NCBI GenBank assembly: GCA_030407315.1
Contig: JALQPE010002430.1
Span: 1 to 64,000 of the forward strand
Reading direction: 5' to 3'
DNA length: 64,000 nucleotides
From: Asparagopsis taxiformis
Lineage: Eukaryota > Rhodophyta > Florideophyceae > Bonnemaisoniales > Bonnemaisoniaceae
Numbering within the stretch: position 1 is the stretch's first letter; each line of letters opens with the position of its first letter. Of this stretch, positions 22,294 to 33,313 are shown piece after piece. The translations under genes and the position numbers were made by a program. A model generated the notes under the pieces. The model was not told the origin of the DNA and did no database searches. It saw only the letters and a program-made list of their open reading frames with translations.

Positions 22294-23738
22294 AAATCAT
22301 CATCGCTGTACAGCGCGTTGTTCAATGAAGGAGTGGCATGGTTCTTTGCAGCGTCAATATGAGAATCTCTTACTTCTTGGATGGTTTTTTCGACATCATC
22401 AACAAAGAATATTTCATCCGCAACAGAGTCACTTTCCACGTCAGACTCTTGAGCATCTAAGTCTTGACATAACTCGAATAGAACTGTACGATAGTTTTTG
22501 TCACTCTTGCCGAACTTTTTGTAGTAGTCGACTCGTTTTGCCATCACCCTTGTGTGGTTTACGGGTTTTTTGCAAGACAGACTGCCGACAACGTGCCCAT
22601 TTTCACCACAATTCCAGCATATGATATCTCTCTGACGTCTTTTGTCATGATATTGACCATTATGGTTCCTATGTCTACTTCTGAAGTGTTTAGGATCTCT
22701 TCCATACCTTGCCTGTCCTGTAAAGTGTATTCCAGGAATTCCATATCCGCAATTGTCATCTCTTGTCTCTGTCTCAATTGTTAAACGATCCATATTGTTT
22801 GCAGCTACTTCTTCCAGGTGGTGCTGTAATGCGGCTTCAAGATTGACATAAAGCTGATGGAATGATAGTTTGTCTGGTGCTGCTCTCTTCAATGCATCGC
22901 CTGCCCATTTCTGCCCAATTACCGCCTTTCGAAGGAATTCAAGCATGTGCGCATCATGACTGTGGGAGGGAGGTGCTTGCGGTGTAAGCTTTGTTATGGT
23001 TTGATATATCGTATCGAGGGCTGTAGATGCGCTGGTAGTAGATGAAATCAGCTTCGTGATACGTAGCGAACGCAGTTGTGTAAGAATCTTTTCCTGCTTA
23101 GTTGCAGAATTGAATTCCTGATTCATACGTTTCACAGCTTCATTATAGCTACGGACAAACGGTTTTATTTTGTCTAGAAAGAACCGTTTTGCATCACCTC
23201 TAAACAAATTATGTAAGAACCGATATTTGTCAGCTTCTGACAAGTTGTAGTCGATTGCAATGCATTCATAATTTGAGAGATACTCTGCAATGTTTTCGTC
23301 TATTCTTCCAGAGAATTTCTTCTCCTCCTTGTCTAATCGCATAGCAACATTATGTACCTTCCTTGAGTCATCTGGGGCGTCTCTTTCAGGGATGGATTCG
23401 TTTTGATTAGCCTCGTGTGGTGATGGATCAATCAATTTGATTGAAATGCTTGTACTCTCTTCGTCTGGGTAGAGATGATACCCAATTTGACGTATTATGC
23501 GTCCAGTAGAGTGCCTCGGTAATGTAACTCCTCTAGATACCAGGAAGTCCCTAAACTTGGTATAGAAAATGCCATTTTGTCTGACGTCATCGTGAAACAA
23601 ATCCGAAGGGTCTATTCCTTCAATAATTGCGCTTCGGAGTTTCTCGCCAGTCAGATTGTTTGCTTCAATGTCACGAACTTGTGTGATCAAGTTCTTTGTC
23701 CTGTTGCCAGTGACAATTACGTTTTCCATGAACGTCAT
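22290..23738 (-). CDS. Copia D gag (482 aa)
   Basis: The gag ORF starts with ATG at 23738, about 40 bp inside the 5' LTR boundary, and appears intact. It is a mostly helical capsid-type protein; a zinc knuckle CWNCGENGHVVGSLSC (CX2CX4HX6C, about residues 370-390) lies in a basic region, then an acidic tail. Gag assembles the particle in which reverse transcription occurs. The start is the first ATG after the LTR and no better alternative is seen. Protease follows in the -1 frame with a 4-base overlap. Confidence 0.85.
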   Translation of the reverse strand: MTFMENVIVTGNRTKNLITQVRDIEANNLTGEKLRSAIIEGIDPSDLFHDDVRQNGIFYTKFRDFLVSRGVTLPRHSTGRIIRQIGYHLYPDEESTSISIKLIDPSPHEANQNESIPERDAPDDSRKVHNVAMRLDKEEKKFSGRIDENIAEYLSNYECIAIDYNLSEADKYRFLHNLFRGDAKRFFLDKIKPFVRSYNEAVKRMNQEFNSATKQEKILTQLRSLRITKLISSTTSASTALDTIYQTITKLTPQAPPSHSHDAHMLEFLRKAVIGQKWAGDALKRAAPDKLSFHQLYVNLEAALQHHLEEVAANNMDRLTIETETRDDNCGYGIPGIHFTGQARYGRDPKHFRSRHRNHNGQYHDKRRQRDIICWNCGENGHVVGSLSCKKPVNHTRVMAKRVDYYKKFGKSDKNYRTVLFELCQDLDAQESDVESDSVADEIFFVDDVEKTIQEVRDSHIDAAKNHATPSLNNALYSDDDF

Positions 23739-24169
23739 TGAGAATGAGTCGGTTACTTCACGTAAACGTATTCGCGAATGTAGTTTAACTATGACAGAAC
23801 CGGTGTAGTAGACGCGGCCGGAGCCAAACTGTCCACTGGTACGTCAATAGGTTAGTAGACGCGGCCGGAGCCAAGCTGTCCACTTATGAGTCAACCGTTA
23901 TCAAACGATGCCTGTCCTTAGTGCACTGATACGCTGGAGGTTCGTGTGATGTGAACGATGTACCTTGTTCACTCAAAGTGAGAATGTAAGTAGAATGTAA
24001 ATTGATGATCCTAGTGATCTACAACTATCTTTTGACATTGTTCCTTAAGTACTATTCTGAATACAACTAAGAATTAGAGATGTGCAGACTTGCACAGGAT
24101 ATTGAGTCACTCTCATTATTTGAGATTACGTGTTCGTATGTTGTGTTGCCACTAAATGTAGATGATAAT

Positions 24170-24689
24170 TGTCGTATGACATTTTCGGAATAAAATTTGG
24201 GAGTCCAGATTTTACAAAATTTTGTAATTTCTAGCCCTAACTCAGCCGGTGCCGGCGGCAACACGTTTGCAGTGTTGGGATATTCATATAACCAGGCGAC
24301 ATGCCAACTCTAGTGTCTGCGCAGGCACAACATTCTTTATAGTCTAACAGGTTATGGGCCCAGACACTCCACTGGCACACTTCACACCATCCCGGGTTCA
24401 ACTCCCGACGACTACACACAACTTCCCTCCTGTTCGGGCCAAAATAGGCAGGTCTAAATACCGTGAGTGTTGGATAAATACCTCTATCCTCGTATAACCA
24501 CTAAGTCACACCGGACATGTGGTTCATTGGTTTTACATGCAGTGTCGCGCCGCCACCGGTCTATATAATGTCCGATCATAATGTATCGGGAACAGAAAAA
24601 TAGACAGACAACAACCAGTAAACTACTTTTCCCTTTTTTTATTTGTCGCGCCTCCGCGTCTATCACGCGTGCTAAAAGACACGCCAACA
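24170..24689. mobile_element. Small LTR-type insertion in the 5' LTR of D
   Basis: This 520-bp segment starts TGTCGTATGAC, ends CACGCCAACA (TG...CA) and is flanked by the 5-bp direct repeat ATAAT (24165-24169 and 24690-24694). With the inner miniature element removed it would be about 250 bp with a TATA-like TCTATATAATG near 24558, consistent with a solo LTR of an element not otherwise present here. Confidence 0.65.
24273..24537 (+). mobile_element. Miniature LTR element (TRIM-like), degenerate
   Basis: The 5' LTR at 24273-24349 (77 bp, TGTTGGGATAT...TCTAACA) is the short form of the LTR of the TRIM at 53327-53761. It is followed directly by the primer site GGTTATGGGCCC. The internal part contains GGGTTCAACTCCC, a T-arm/B-box-like word. 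A candidate 3' LTR (24468-24537, TGTTGGATAAA...TTTTACA) is strongly diverged. The 5-bp word TGCAG occurs on both sides (24268-24272, 24538-24542), which would fit a TSD. The left part is secure; the right end is tentative. Confidence 0.6.
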
Positions 24690-24986
24690 ATAATTATCCA
24701 CTCTCCTCGATGTCTCGTGTAATAATTACAACACTAACAGTAATATTGAGATGAAAAGCTTAGATTTTTTTAAAATTTGAAACTATAGCTTGAGTGTATT
24801 CTCACTGGTAGTACGTATCTTTTTACGATAAAAGATATTTCAAGATCTATGATCTAGAATGAGTGACGTGCATGGCTTACAGGTGTGTTACCGCACGCCC
24901 CTGAACGCATCGCCGAATCATCAAACCCCATTTCCACCTTTGGAAATCAAAGTCCTCCAACAGAGGATTAGAAATGATTCTCGCAC

Positions 24987-25116
24987 TGTGTTGGGATATT
25001 CATATCCCTCATCTCCTCCCTGGCCAATCGGCTCTGCTCCGATGGGATATCCATATAACCAGGCGACATGCCAACTCTAGTGTCTGCGCAGGCACAACAT
25101 TCTTTATAGTCTAACA
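24987..25116 (+). mobile_element. Solo LTR of the TRIM family
   Basis: This 130-bp LTR is flanked by TSD CGCAC (24982-24986 and 25117-25121). It is the long form, containing the internal repeat GGGATATCCATATAACC; two extra bases (TG) precede the usual TGTTGGG start. It lies inside the split host ORF. Confidence 0.85.
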
Positions 25117-25211
25117 CGCACAATAGTTTACGTCCTCATCACAACCTTCACACACTCCCGGTATGTCTCTCGGACACTTCTGAAACCAATTTTAAATTTC
25201 AACGCGAAAAT

Positions 25212-25510
25212 TGTAACCATTTGAAGCACTTCAAGCTGAACGAATGTTCAGATTGAAATAATTTAGTTCAAGCACTTGAACGGACTGTGCATACACTGAA
25301 ATTTTTAGATAAGAAATGCCTTCAGATACCAGTATATAACATAGGTAGAATTGATATCAGTAGAGGAACAGCTACGAGACAAGCCGAGAAAAGACAAAAG
25401 GAGCACGAGGTTCTAACCTGTGCAACACCACTACCAACATCTTCATCCCCTGATCTGTTTATTTCTGGAACCAAAAGTATCAGTAACAAGTCCACCCTGG
25501 AGTTGTTATA
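25212..25510 (+). repeat. 5' LTR of element H
   Basis: This copy is 299 bp and identical to 30299-30597. It contains CAGTATATAACATAGG, a TATA-like box. A 74-codon open stretch in both LTRs is simply LTR sequence. Confidence 0.95.
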
Positions 25511-25566
25511 GATATATATCTATATTGCTAACCAGCTGGAGCAAATCCAGGAAGTTCCGTGAATAA

Positions 25567-28500
25567 ATGGAGAGAAACATGGGATCTGTTGAACAACAAG
25601 GAGGAATGCACAGACAATCGAGAAGCAAGACATGTCCACCACCAATGTTTGAGACCATAGCTCATCCAATTCTGGACACTGTTGACCCAAGTGACGCTGT
25701 AAAATTCGTACGTGAACGCAACCGATATGAGATGATGATATCGTAGAAGATACAAGAAGGACATGCCATAGCTGCCGCTTCCTATCGCATCTCAGTCGAG
25801 CCAACAGTACTCTCGTCAATGTATGAATTTGGCTTCTTCGATTCAATTGCTCCTGGAGTGGAATTACGATATATCACCGATGATAATATCAAGAAGTGCA
25901 TCGAGGCACTTGCAGTATCGCAACTGTCTAAAACAGTTGACTCCAACGCCATCAACAAAGCTATAATGCTCATCCGAATGAACATGAAAATCAGAAGTGC
26001 CAGATCCAGAGTTTATCAACTTGCTGTAGACTTCACAAGACAGCTCGAGGACATTGGATATGGAACTTTTAAATCACACAACACTAATATGGCAACAAAA
26101 CTATTTGCACAACGATTAATCGTTGTATAATTATACCCGCGAGCCCTCAGACTACAAATTCAAAGTGATTTTGAATACATACCCGAACTGAAAACATCGT
26201 GGAAAGAATTCCTCCGGCATGTATCAGAACAAGCCGAGATAATTGAAAGAGGTCAAGAATGCCTCACAAAGAGCCACCATAGTGACTCAACGACCTCGGT
26301 AAATAACCGTGGAGACCGTGTAACAACACAGAAAAAATCCGACAAGCGACAAAATGGCCGCCAGACCAAGGAGCTGCCACCATGCATCAATCCCGCGTGT
26401 TCTATGCGACATTACTTACGCGACTGCCACAATACACCTGATGAAGACAAGGCCAGACTCATGAGAGAATGGAGAGCTGGTAAGAAAAAAGGAACGCAGG
26501 GAGCAGAAAGATCTGCGAATAGACAAGTCAGACGAATCCATTCGAATGACGACTACATGATCGACACATCATTCGCTGGAGTGTTGAACAGACCAGCATG
26601 TGCAGACATAGGAAGCTGCATAAACCTTCTACCACCCGATGTATTTTCCGAACTATTGGAAAAGAGTGCAAACATGCGCATCGAACAATTCAAAACGAAC
26701 AAAAAATTCGAAATGGCTGTCAGCGAAGATGCTGATGGAAAAAAGGTCTTTGTGGAATGTGACAAAACTGCCACAATGGACATACAGATTAATGTCAGAC
26801 ATGCGTCAGCACTAATAGTACGCAATGTTACGTGGTATGTAGCAACACGTAACGCCAGTGACCCGCTGATATGCAGAGATCTATTGAAAGGCTTAGGACT
26901 GGATACCCAAGCCATATTAGCTGCTGCATGTGACAGATTCGGAGGACAAGTCGATGCAAATGAACTATTGTCAGGCGATGGTTACCCGGCAGGTAGTATT
27001 GCTCGTCTGCTCTCCGAAAATGGCGTCTATCACAGTGATAGAGGTGAAATTGATGACAATCTCACAGATGAATCTATATTCCTAGAGATTGGACATGACA
27101 AAGAAGAAGATGTCAGCAATGCCTTCGAAAACATGATTGGCAACGCAGAAAATAATGGAATGACTCGCCAAGGAACTGAACGCCTACGAAACATCCTTCG
27201 CGACTATCGAGACGTATTTAGAATCCGTCTGGGAAATGATCCCCCAGCAAAGGTGGAACCTATGAAGGTTGTCCTCCAGCCCAACGCAAACGCATTTATT
27301 GCTAAATCAAGACGGTATAGCACCGAACAACGTGAATATATGAGCCATTTCCTGAGACGAGCACAACAATATGGATTTATCACTGAGAACAAACATGCTA
27401 CATGGGCCGCAGCACCACTACTCGTACTCAAACCGAAGTCTAAGAAATTCCGGATTACGTTTGACTACAGACCAGTCAACTCGGCCACCGTATCAACTGG
27501 CTGGCCGATGCCGCACATTGAAAGCGAATGCGCCGATTTCATTGGAAGTCAATGTTTCGCTTCATTGGACTTTTGTTCTGGCTACTGGCAATTGCCACTT
27601 GCAAAAGATAGCCAAAATGCTCTCAGTTTCATAACATACGATGGAATATGGAAACCTACGCGTACGCCACAAGGTGCAAAGAATTCAGCATGCAACTTTC
27701 AATCACGTGTCGAACCATGCTTCATATCTATTCGCCAACACGTCAAGGCTTGGCAAGATGACTTCATCCTCCATCACAAAAACGAACATGGTTTATTGGA
27801 CACACTAGAACGCTTCCTGATAATTTGCAGAGATCGGAACTTGAAGATATCCGCCACCAAATCTACACTATACACCAATTCAGTGAAGTGGTGTGGCAGA
27901 GTTATTGACAAAGATGGTGTCGTCTTCGATCCCAATAATTTGTGTGGATTGAAACGAATGGCACAACCACAGACCGCAGGCGAACTATCGCAGTACATTC
28001 ACTGCCTACAGTGGATGTCACCATCAATCCCTGATTTTGCTTCTCGAATTCAGGACTTACGACTCATCCTGGATGAAGCACACAAAAAATCCGGCAAGAG
28101 AACCAAACGATCTATCGCAAGCATGCCACTTTCAAGCCTGTCTTGGGGCCGCCAGCACGAAAAACTATTTTCAACACTACAAGACAGCCTTCGAAACTCC
28201 GTCAAGCTTGCCCATCCAGAAAACGGGAAACCAAAATGCATATACACAGATGCATCCAACACCCATTGGGCCGCAGTGGTAACCCAATGCAACACTTCCG
28301 AGCTCCAGAAGCGGACGGAAGACCAGAAACACCAACCACTGGCATTCCTAAGTGCCGCGTTTAAAGACAGTGAACTACACTGGTCAACATATGAAAAAGA
28401 AGGATATTCAATCTATCAAGTATTCCGAAGACTTGACTACCTCCTTCTTGGGAACAGATGCACACATGTGTACACGGATCACCGCAACCTATTGTTCATT

Positions 28501-30261
28501 TACAACCCTTTAAGTATGGAACCAGCAATAGGAAGACATGTCGTCAACAAAGTACAACGTTGGGCACTCTACCTATCCCGCTTCCAGTACACGATAGAAC
28601 ATGTACCTGGCACAGCTAATGTCATGGCTGACATAATGGCAAGATGGCTTGCAGGCTACAGGAATAAGAGATCAGCCTCCAAAATCAGCACTATTAAGAG
28701 CAAGCATAGTATTGACTGCAATACTGTCCCTTCACCAATGTCCAAGGCATTTAAATGGCCTTGTACAGATACCATACAACATTCACAGCAAGAGCGCATA
28801 TCAGAAAAACCTCCTCAAGCAACTGACACTGACACAGGACTGATTACGATATACGGAAAGATCTGGATACCGCAGTCCGATATTGAGTTACAAATGAAAC
28901 TCTTGGTAATATCTCACTTTGGAAACAACGGACACAGAGGAACAGAGTCTACTCTGAGCACTCTCCCCGGCAGATATCATTGGAACACGATCAAAAATGA
29001 TTGTAAGGTTTTTATCCAGAACTGCATACATTGCATTCTATCAACAACTGGAGAACGCATACCACGACCATTAGGCCACAAAGATGTCGCCAGACGACCT
29101 AATCAGACTCTACATTTTGACTACCTATACATGGGTAGGGGAACAACAAAAGAACGATATGTTTTAATCTTAAGAGATGGATTCTCCTCTTACACATGGC
29201 TTTGCCCGAGCAAAGCAGCCGACGCAGAGAATGCTGCATCATCCATATCGAAATGGATAAATACCTTCTCATGCATGGATACTTGGGTATCAGACCAGGG
29301 TTCCCACTTCAAGAATTCTGTAATGAACAAACTTGCCGATGAACATAACATCACACACAAGTTTACAACAGCATATTGCCCATGGAGCAATGGAGCAGTA
29401 GAGCGATGCTGTCGTGAGGTATTACGTGCAACAACTGCACTACTATCTGAGCTAAGATTAGCTCCACAAGATTGGCCAAGCATAATTCAAGTGATACAAA
29501 GAATTATCAACGAATCACCAATACAGAGATTTGGACGAAGGATCAATAATGGACAATACCGCACTCCATTGGAAGTAATGACTGGAATCAGACCAGTAAG
29601 GAATAATTTACTGAACTGTACAACTTACAAAGACATCTCAAAGACAATGGAACTTTCGAAAGGACAAAAGATCATCGAGATTGACCGCTTACAAACTGCG
29701 ATCGAAGATATGCATAAAGTCATATCAGAAAAGGTTCGCAACACCAGACAAAGGCACATCAAGATACACAACTCAAAGACAAACGTGATTCAACCTTCGT
29801 TTCACGTTGGAGATTTTGTACTTGTGCGAAGAGCACAGGATAGAGGACACAAGCTGTCTTTTAAATGGCAAGGACCGAAAAGGGTTACAAAAATCCTCAA
29901 TCCCCTGGTGTATGAAATAACAAGCTTGGTTAACAACCACGCTGAAATAGTACATGCAACAAGAATGATACTATACCGCGCAGACCTGGACAACAAGCAC
30001 TTGTCCAATGAAATGATCAAGCATGCAATACACACAGAAACAGTATACGAAGAAATAAGCTGTCTCAAAGAAATAAGGAGAGATGGAGACTCATTCAAAG
30101 TAAGAGTTGAATGGGAAGGACTTCCTGACTCATGCGACAACACATGGGAGCCGATCAGTAACCTGAATGAAGATGTACCGGATCTACTCCGAGAATATCT
30201 ATCGAATGATCGTTCTACAATTGCAAAGCATGCAATGAAATATATAACCATGCACAAATGA
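25567..30261 (+). pseudogene. Gypsy H gag-pol, one frame with two stops in gag
   Basis: The frame starts at ATG 25567. Gag is interrupted by TAG at 25744 and TAA at 26128, both in frame; beyond 26131 it is open to 30261. In order: gag; a zinc knuckle CINPACSMRHYLRDC (CX4CX3HX4C, about 26390); aspartic protease CADIGSCINLLP at about 26600; RT with the catalytic box AWQDDFIL near 27750 (WQDD in place of YxDD); RNase H (YTDASNTHW, VYTDHRNL); the H2C2 integrase zinc finger (HFGNNGHRGTE ... CIHC); the integrase core (HFDYLYMG, VSDQGSHFKN, GAVERCCREV); and a C-terminal chromodomain (EISCLKEIRRDG ... VEWEGLPDSCDNTWEP, about 30055-30160). The chromodomain probably directs integration to marked chromatin. 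The pol part has no breaks. Confidence 0.93.
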
Positions 30262-30298
30262 CTTAACGAATGTCCTGTTGAAACAAGACATGGGGCAG

Positions 30299-30597
30299 TG
30301 TAACCATTTGAAGCACTTCAAGCTGAACGAATGTTCAGATTGAAATAATTTAGTTCAAGCACTTGAACGGACTGTGCATACACTGAAATTTTTAGATAAG
30401 AAATGCCTTCAGATACCAGTATATAACATAGGTAGAATTGATATCAGTAGAGGAACAGCTACGAGACAAGCCGAGAAAAGACAAAAGGAGCACGAGGTTC
30501 TAACCTGTGCAACACCACTACCAACATCTTCATCCCCTGATCTGTTTATTTCTGGAACCAAAAGTATCAGTAACAAGTCCACCCTGGAGTTGTTATA
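30299..30597 (+). repeat. 3' LTR of element H
   Basis: This copy is identical to 25212-25510 as far as I can see. It is preceded by the polypurine tract and followed by the TSD and the last piece of the split host ORF. Confidence 0.95.
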
Positions 30598-30695
30598 AAA
30601 TGCTGGCGTTCTTTGCTGGCCGCCATCCGAATTCTGACATACTGCCCAAGTACCTTCTGTGCCTGCGCGATCAGCAATGGAGACAAATTCTTTAG

Positions 30696-31195
30696 AAACC
30701 GCATTTGACCAACCCGTCGCTGACAGTCATTTTGCGCAGCCCATGTGTGCTAGGCAATGGGGTATCTCAAACTGGAATTGCACACATGATTTTTTCCTGA
30801 CTGATCACCTCGCAAGTTGAGGATGTCTATGCAGCAAGGACACAGACCGGGATCAAATTTAAGCGTGAAGTGACTGACCGAGCTTGGTATTTGCAGTTGC
30901 CGTCCCGAACATGGTCTGCTGCCAGGGATGGTGGCGCATCACATGGCGTTGTGCGTGAATGTTTTGGCGCAAGTGGAATGGCGCATGTGTTCCTGTCATG
31001 GCGAGAATTTCTGCGATAGACCTTGTCGACGCAACGTCTCTAGACAGCGTACGAAGATTTGGAGTCCACGAACAAGCGCCTACCCGTCTTTATCAAATTC
31101 CGAACGCTACTTATACCAGTCTATGACCGGCCTCTACCATGCTAATCAGATGTGGTCACATTGAAAAATCATCTTGTTCTCATCCCGCTATCACT
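30696..31195. other. Host DNA between H and I
   Basis: About 500 bp with no recognised gene, repeat or RNA. A TATA-like ACTTATACC lies at about 31109. If element I is removed, this DNA joins 55027 onwards, where a GTAAGC donor-like word follows 15 bp later. Confidence 0.4.
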
Positions 31196-31200
31196 GTAAC

Positions 31201-31520
31201 TGTTTATCATTTCTCCTTTTGATAACCATGACTTTCACACGTGTTCCAATGATACACGTTGCCAACGTTCAGCTTGCGATTTGCAATTTCGAGGAGAGTA
31301 TTACATGGCACTCTAACTACTGACCATGATATTCAGTGATTAGAACAGTGTGAACTCACCTGCAATTTTTACTCTACTGATTCATTCACCCTGTTCTACG
31401 CCACCTAGAATTAGTACATATAGCCTGCTCCTTCCTCCCTATCAACTGGATAGCTACCGAAGATTACAGAACACTTTACTTGTACTTTTCTCGGTCCTCA
31501 CAACACCATTCATTTTCATT
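31201..31520 (+). repeat. 5' LTR of element I, followed by its primer site
   Basis: The 320-bp LTR equals 54702-55021. At 31521 it runs into GTTATGGGCCCAG, the tRNA-iMet anticodon-region complement. The gag start codon ATG (31524-31526) lies inside this primer site. Confidence 0.93.
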
Positions 31521-31523
31521 GTT

Positions 31524-33313
31524 ATGGGCCCAGAGCCTAAACCTTCCAATGTGCCGTCACGCCCTCGCTTTGCATGGGATTCCAAGACAGTCCCCTGGAC
31601 TGATGGAAAAGGGAATCAAGACGAGTACGCTGAATCCGTTCGCTTGTGGAAGGCTTTTCATGATTTATTACCCGATAATAATGGCAATAAGATACCAAAG
31701 AGTTGCAAGGCCTTATGTTGCAGAGCCAGCTATACGGCCGAGCTCGTGACCTCTGCAAATCAATACCGGAAAGCACTATTCAGTCTGTTGATGGTGCTAC
31801 TGCGATTGTTAATGCCATTTTCAAGCGTGATCCACTTGCTGTTGTGAGTGAGGTATACCAAGACTACAATGTATTACTGAATACAAGGCGCTACCCGAAT
31901 GAGTCGTTCAAAAATTTCGAGTCGCGTTTCGAAGCTCAAGTATCTAAGTTTAACGCGCATTCTACTGAGACGAAACTGTCTGCTGCTCTTACAGCTTTTA
32001 TGCTATTAGCAAACTCCAATATTGACAGCAACCAAAGAGTTGCTATTCTTGCTGCTTCCGCCCCGCGAGTGAGTGAACAAGACAGCAACCTCTCGACTAC
32101 TGCATGTTTACAAGCTGTTACCTACAGCTCTATTGCAACAGTACTACGACAATGTGACAAAACAGTCACTAACGGCCCCTATACTGATAACAGTAGCTCC
32201 TTGCAGGCTAACTACATTTCGCGTCCTCTGCGTCGCAACCGGAATCGCCTCTCTGCAGAGCAGCTTGCTGCTGTAAAGGCACGAAGCCGTTGCCGTAAGT
32301 GTCGGCAGATTGGACACTGGGCTGTTGATCATAATGCTGATGGTTCTTTGAAGTCACCAAACTCTACACCAGCCACTGACACAAATGGTTCTACATTTCC
32401 ATCAACTGTTACAAATCAAGCTAAGAAGTCTGTCACCTTTAACATGGTTAAAATACACAGTAATGGTGTTGGTTCAGATGTGCGGGAACCGATTGGTCCC
32501 CTTCTTGATGATGGGGCCCCTTACAGTGGGCTTGGCTGGAATGAATTGAAACTACTCCAGAAATTCATTTGCCCGAATTGGACTGGATCGCTAGACCCTA
32601 TACCTGATTCTATTGCCGACAGGCCTTATTGGCAGTATGGATCAGGCAATCATGCAAGTGACACACGTCGGATACTTGGATCCATTTTATTGGAGGCTTC
32701 ATGTGACGATGGGAGTATCGTCAGCATTCGACACTTGGTAATTGATGGCTCATCTCAATGGGTCATAGGCCGCAATGTTACTAAACACTGTGATATATTG
32801 CACATTGGGAAGAATGTGCTACAACTACCTTGCGACAGTGAAGGTCTATCATACGGAAGTATCTCTCTTGTCAACAGAGATATGCATAGCTATGTACCAT
32901 ATCCATGTTTCTTATCAAGAGAAAGAGAGCTTTCCAGTGCAGAGAGCTCTACTATATTTTGTGCTGCAGCAAGCATCGAAGATTCAAACTGCTCCCGGCC
33001 GTGGTCTGAAATGCGCAAAATAGTTGACAAAGTACACCGCCATGTTTGCGGTCATTCGTCGTACACTGATATCAAGATTTTGCTCACACGAAATGGGATA
33101 TGGAGCAATGAGGTTCAGAAGTATCTACATCGCCTCCTAGAATCATGTGCTCACTGTAGTACTACTCATGAGCCCAAGCAAGCAAGGAAAGTATCATTAA
33201 GTTCAATGAGCAGACAATTTAACCATGTGGTCTGTATTGATCACCTGCATCTTGGTGATATGAGGGTAATTCACATAATGGACTCTGTGACACGATACTC
33301 AACAGGGCAGTAG
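31524..33313 (+). pseudogene. Copia I gag, protease and integrase N-terminal part
   Basis: Gag starts at ATG 31524 within the primer site (MGPEPKPSNV...). At about 31698 the coding sense moves to another frame, which runs to 33313. It contains the gag capsid-like region (RYPNESFKNFESRFEAQ), a zinc knuckle CRKCRQIGHWAVDH (CX2CX4HX4H), a protease-like motif LLDDGAPYSGLG (DDGA at the active site), a conserved region ending VIGRNVTKHCDI, the integrase zinc domain (HRHVCGH ... CAHC) and the first integrase aspartate in VCIDHLHLGD. The frame closes at 33311, where one G is missing from a G run compared with the continuing integrase sequence. Confidence 0.85.

Larger units (their letters stand above)
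18730..24733 (-). mobile_element. Copia element D, minus strand, inside element C
   Basis: The element has LTRs of about 430 bp starting TGTAGTTTAAC and ending ATTACAACA on the plus strand, and TSD CTAAC (18725-18729, 24734-24738). It is transcribed right to left. The right (5') LTR is interrupted by a 520-bp insertion at 24170-24689. Its proteins are unlike those of A, B, C and F (different RT and RNase H wording), so D is a distinct Copia lineage. It is younger than C, which it interrupts. Confidence 0.93.
23779..24733 (-). repeat. 5' LTR of element D, interrupted
   Basis: The right LTR copy runs 23779-24169 and resumes at 24695-24733; between lies a 520-bp insertion with TSD ATAAT. Its inner boundary at 23779 is followed on the minus strand by TTCGCGAATACG, which is not the GGTTATGGG primer site of the other Copia elements. 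The primer for D is not identified. Confidence 0.9.
12707..24739 (+). mobile_element. Copia element C, interrupted by a solo LTR and by element D
   Basis: The 5' LTR is at 12707-12838. The 3' LTR starts at 18599 and is complete only when its last base (24739) on the far side of element D is added. Without insertions C would be about 4.7 kb, like B and F. Flanking bases (GGTAT before, GTAAT after) match at three of five positions, so the TSD is not clear. The ORFs contain several frameshifts, and C is the most damaged of the near-complete elements here. Confidence 0.9.
25212..30597 (+). mobile_element. Gypsy element H with chromodomain, full length
   Basis: The 5386-bp Ty3/Gypsy element has two 299-bp LTRs (25212-25510, 30299-30597) that appear identical base for base. 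They start TGTAAC and end GTTATA. The flanking repeat is AAAT, or AAAAT if the LTR is taken to end GTTAT. The polypurine tract GACATGGGGCAG precedes the 3' LTR. After the 5' LTR the sequence GATATATATC is not a standard tRNA-complementary primer site. The insertion is recent by LTR identity, yet gag carries two stop codons. Confidence 0.95.
24859..30695 (+). pseudogene. Host ORF of 103 codons split by two insertions
   Basis: Three pieces, 24859-24986, 25122-25211 and 30602-30695, form one uninterrupted frame from ATG to TAG (312 nt) once the solo miniature LTR and Gypsy H are removed together with one copy of each TSD. This exact restoration across two independent insertions suggests a real coding exon that was open when the insertions occurred. 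The middle part is hydrophobic/basic (VYVLITTFTH); no family is recognised. It might be a complete small gene or one exon. H cuts it after codon 72, so it is now inactive. Confidence 0.6.

Noticed and set aside
25287..25511. A 74-codon ORF that occurs twice, identically (also 30374-30598).
   Set aside because: Both copies lie inside the identical LTRs of Gypsy H; the duplication is explained by the LTRs and no domain is seen.
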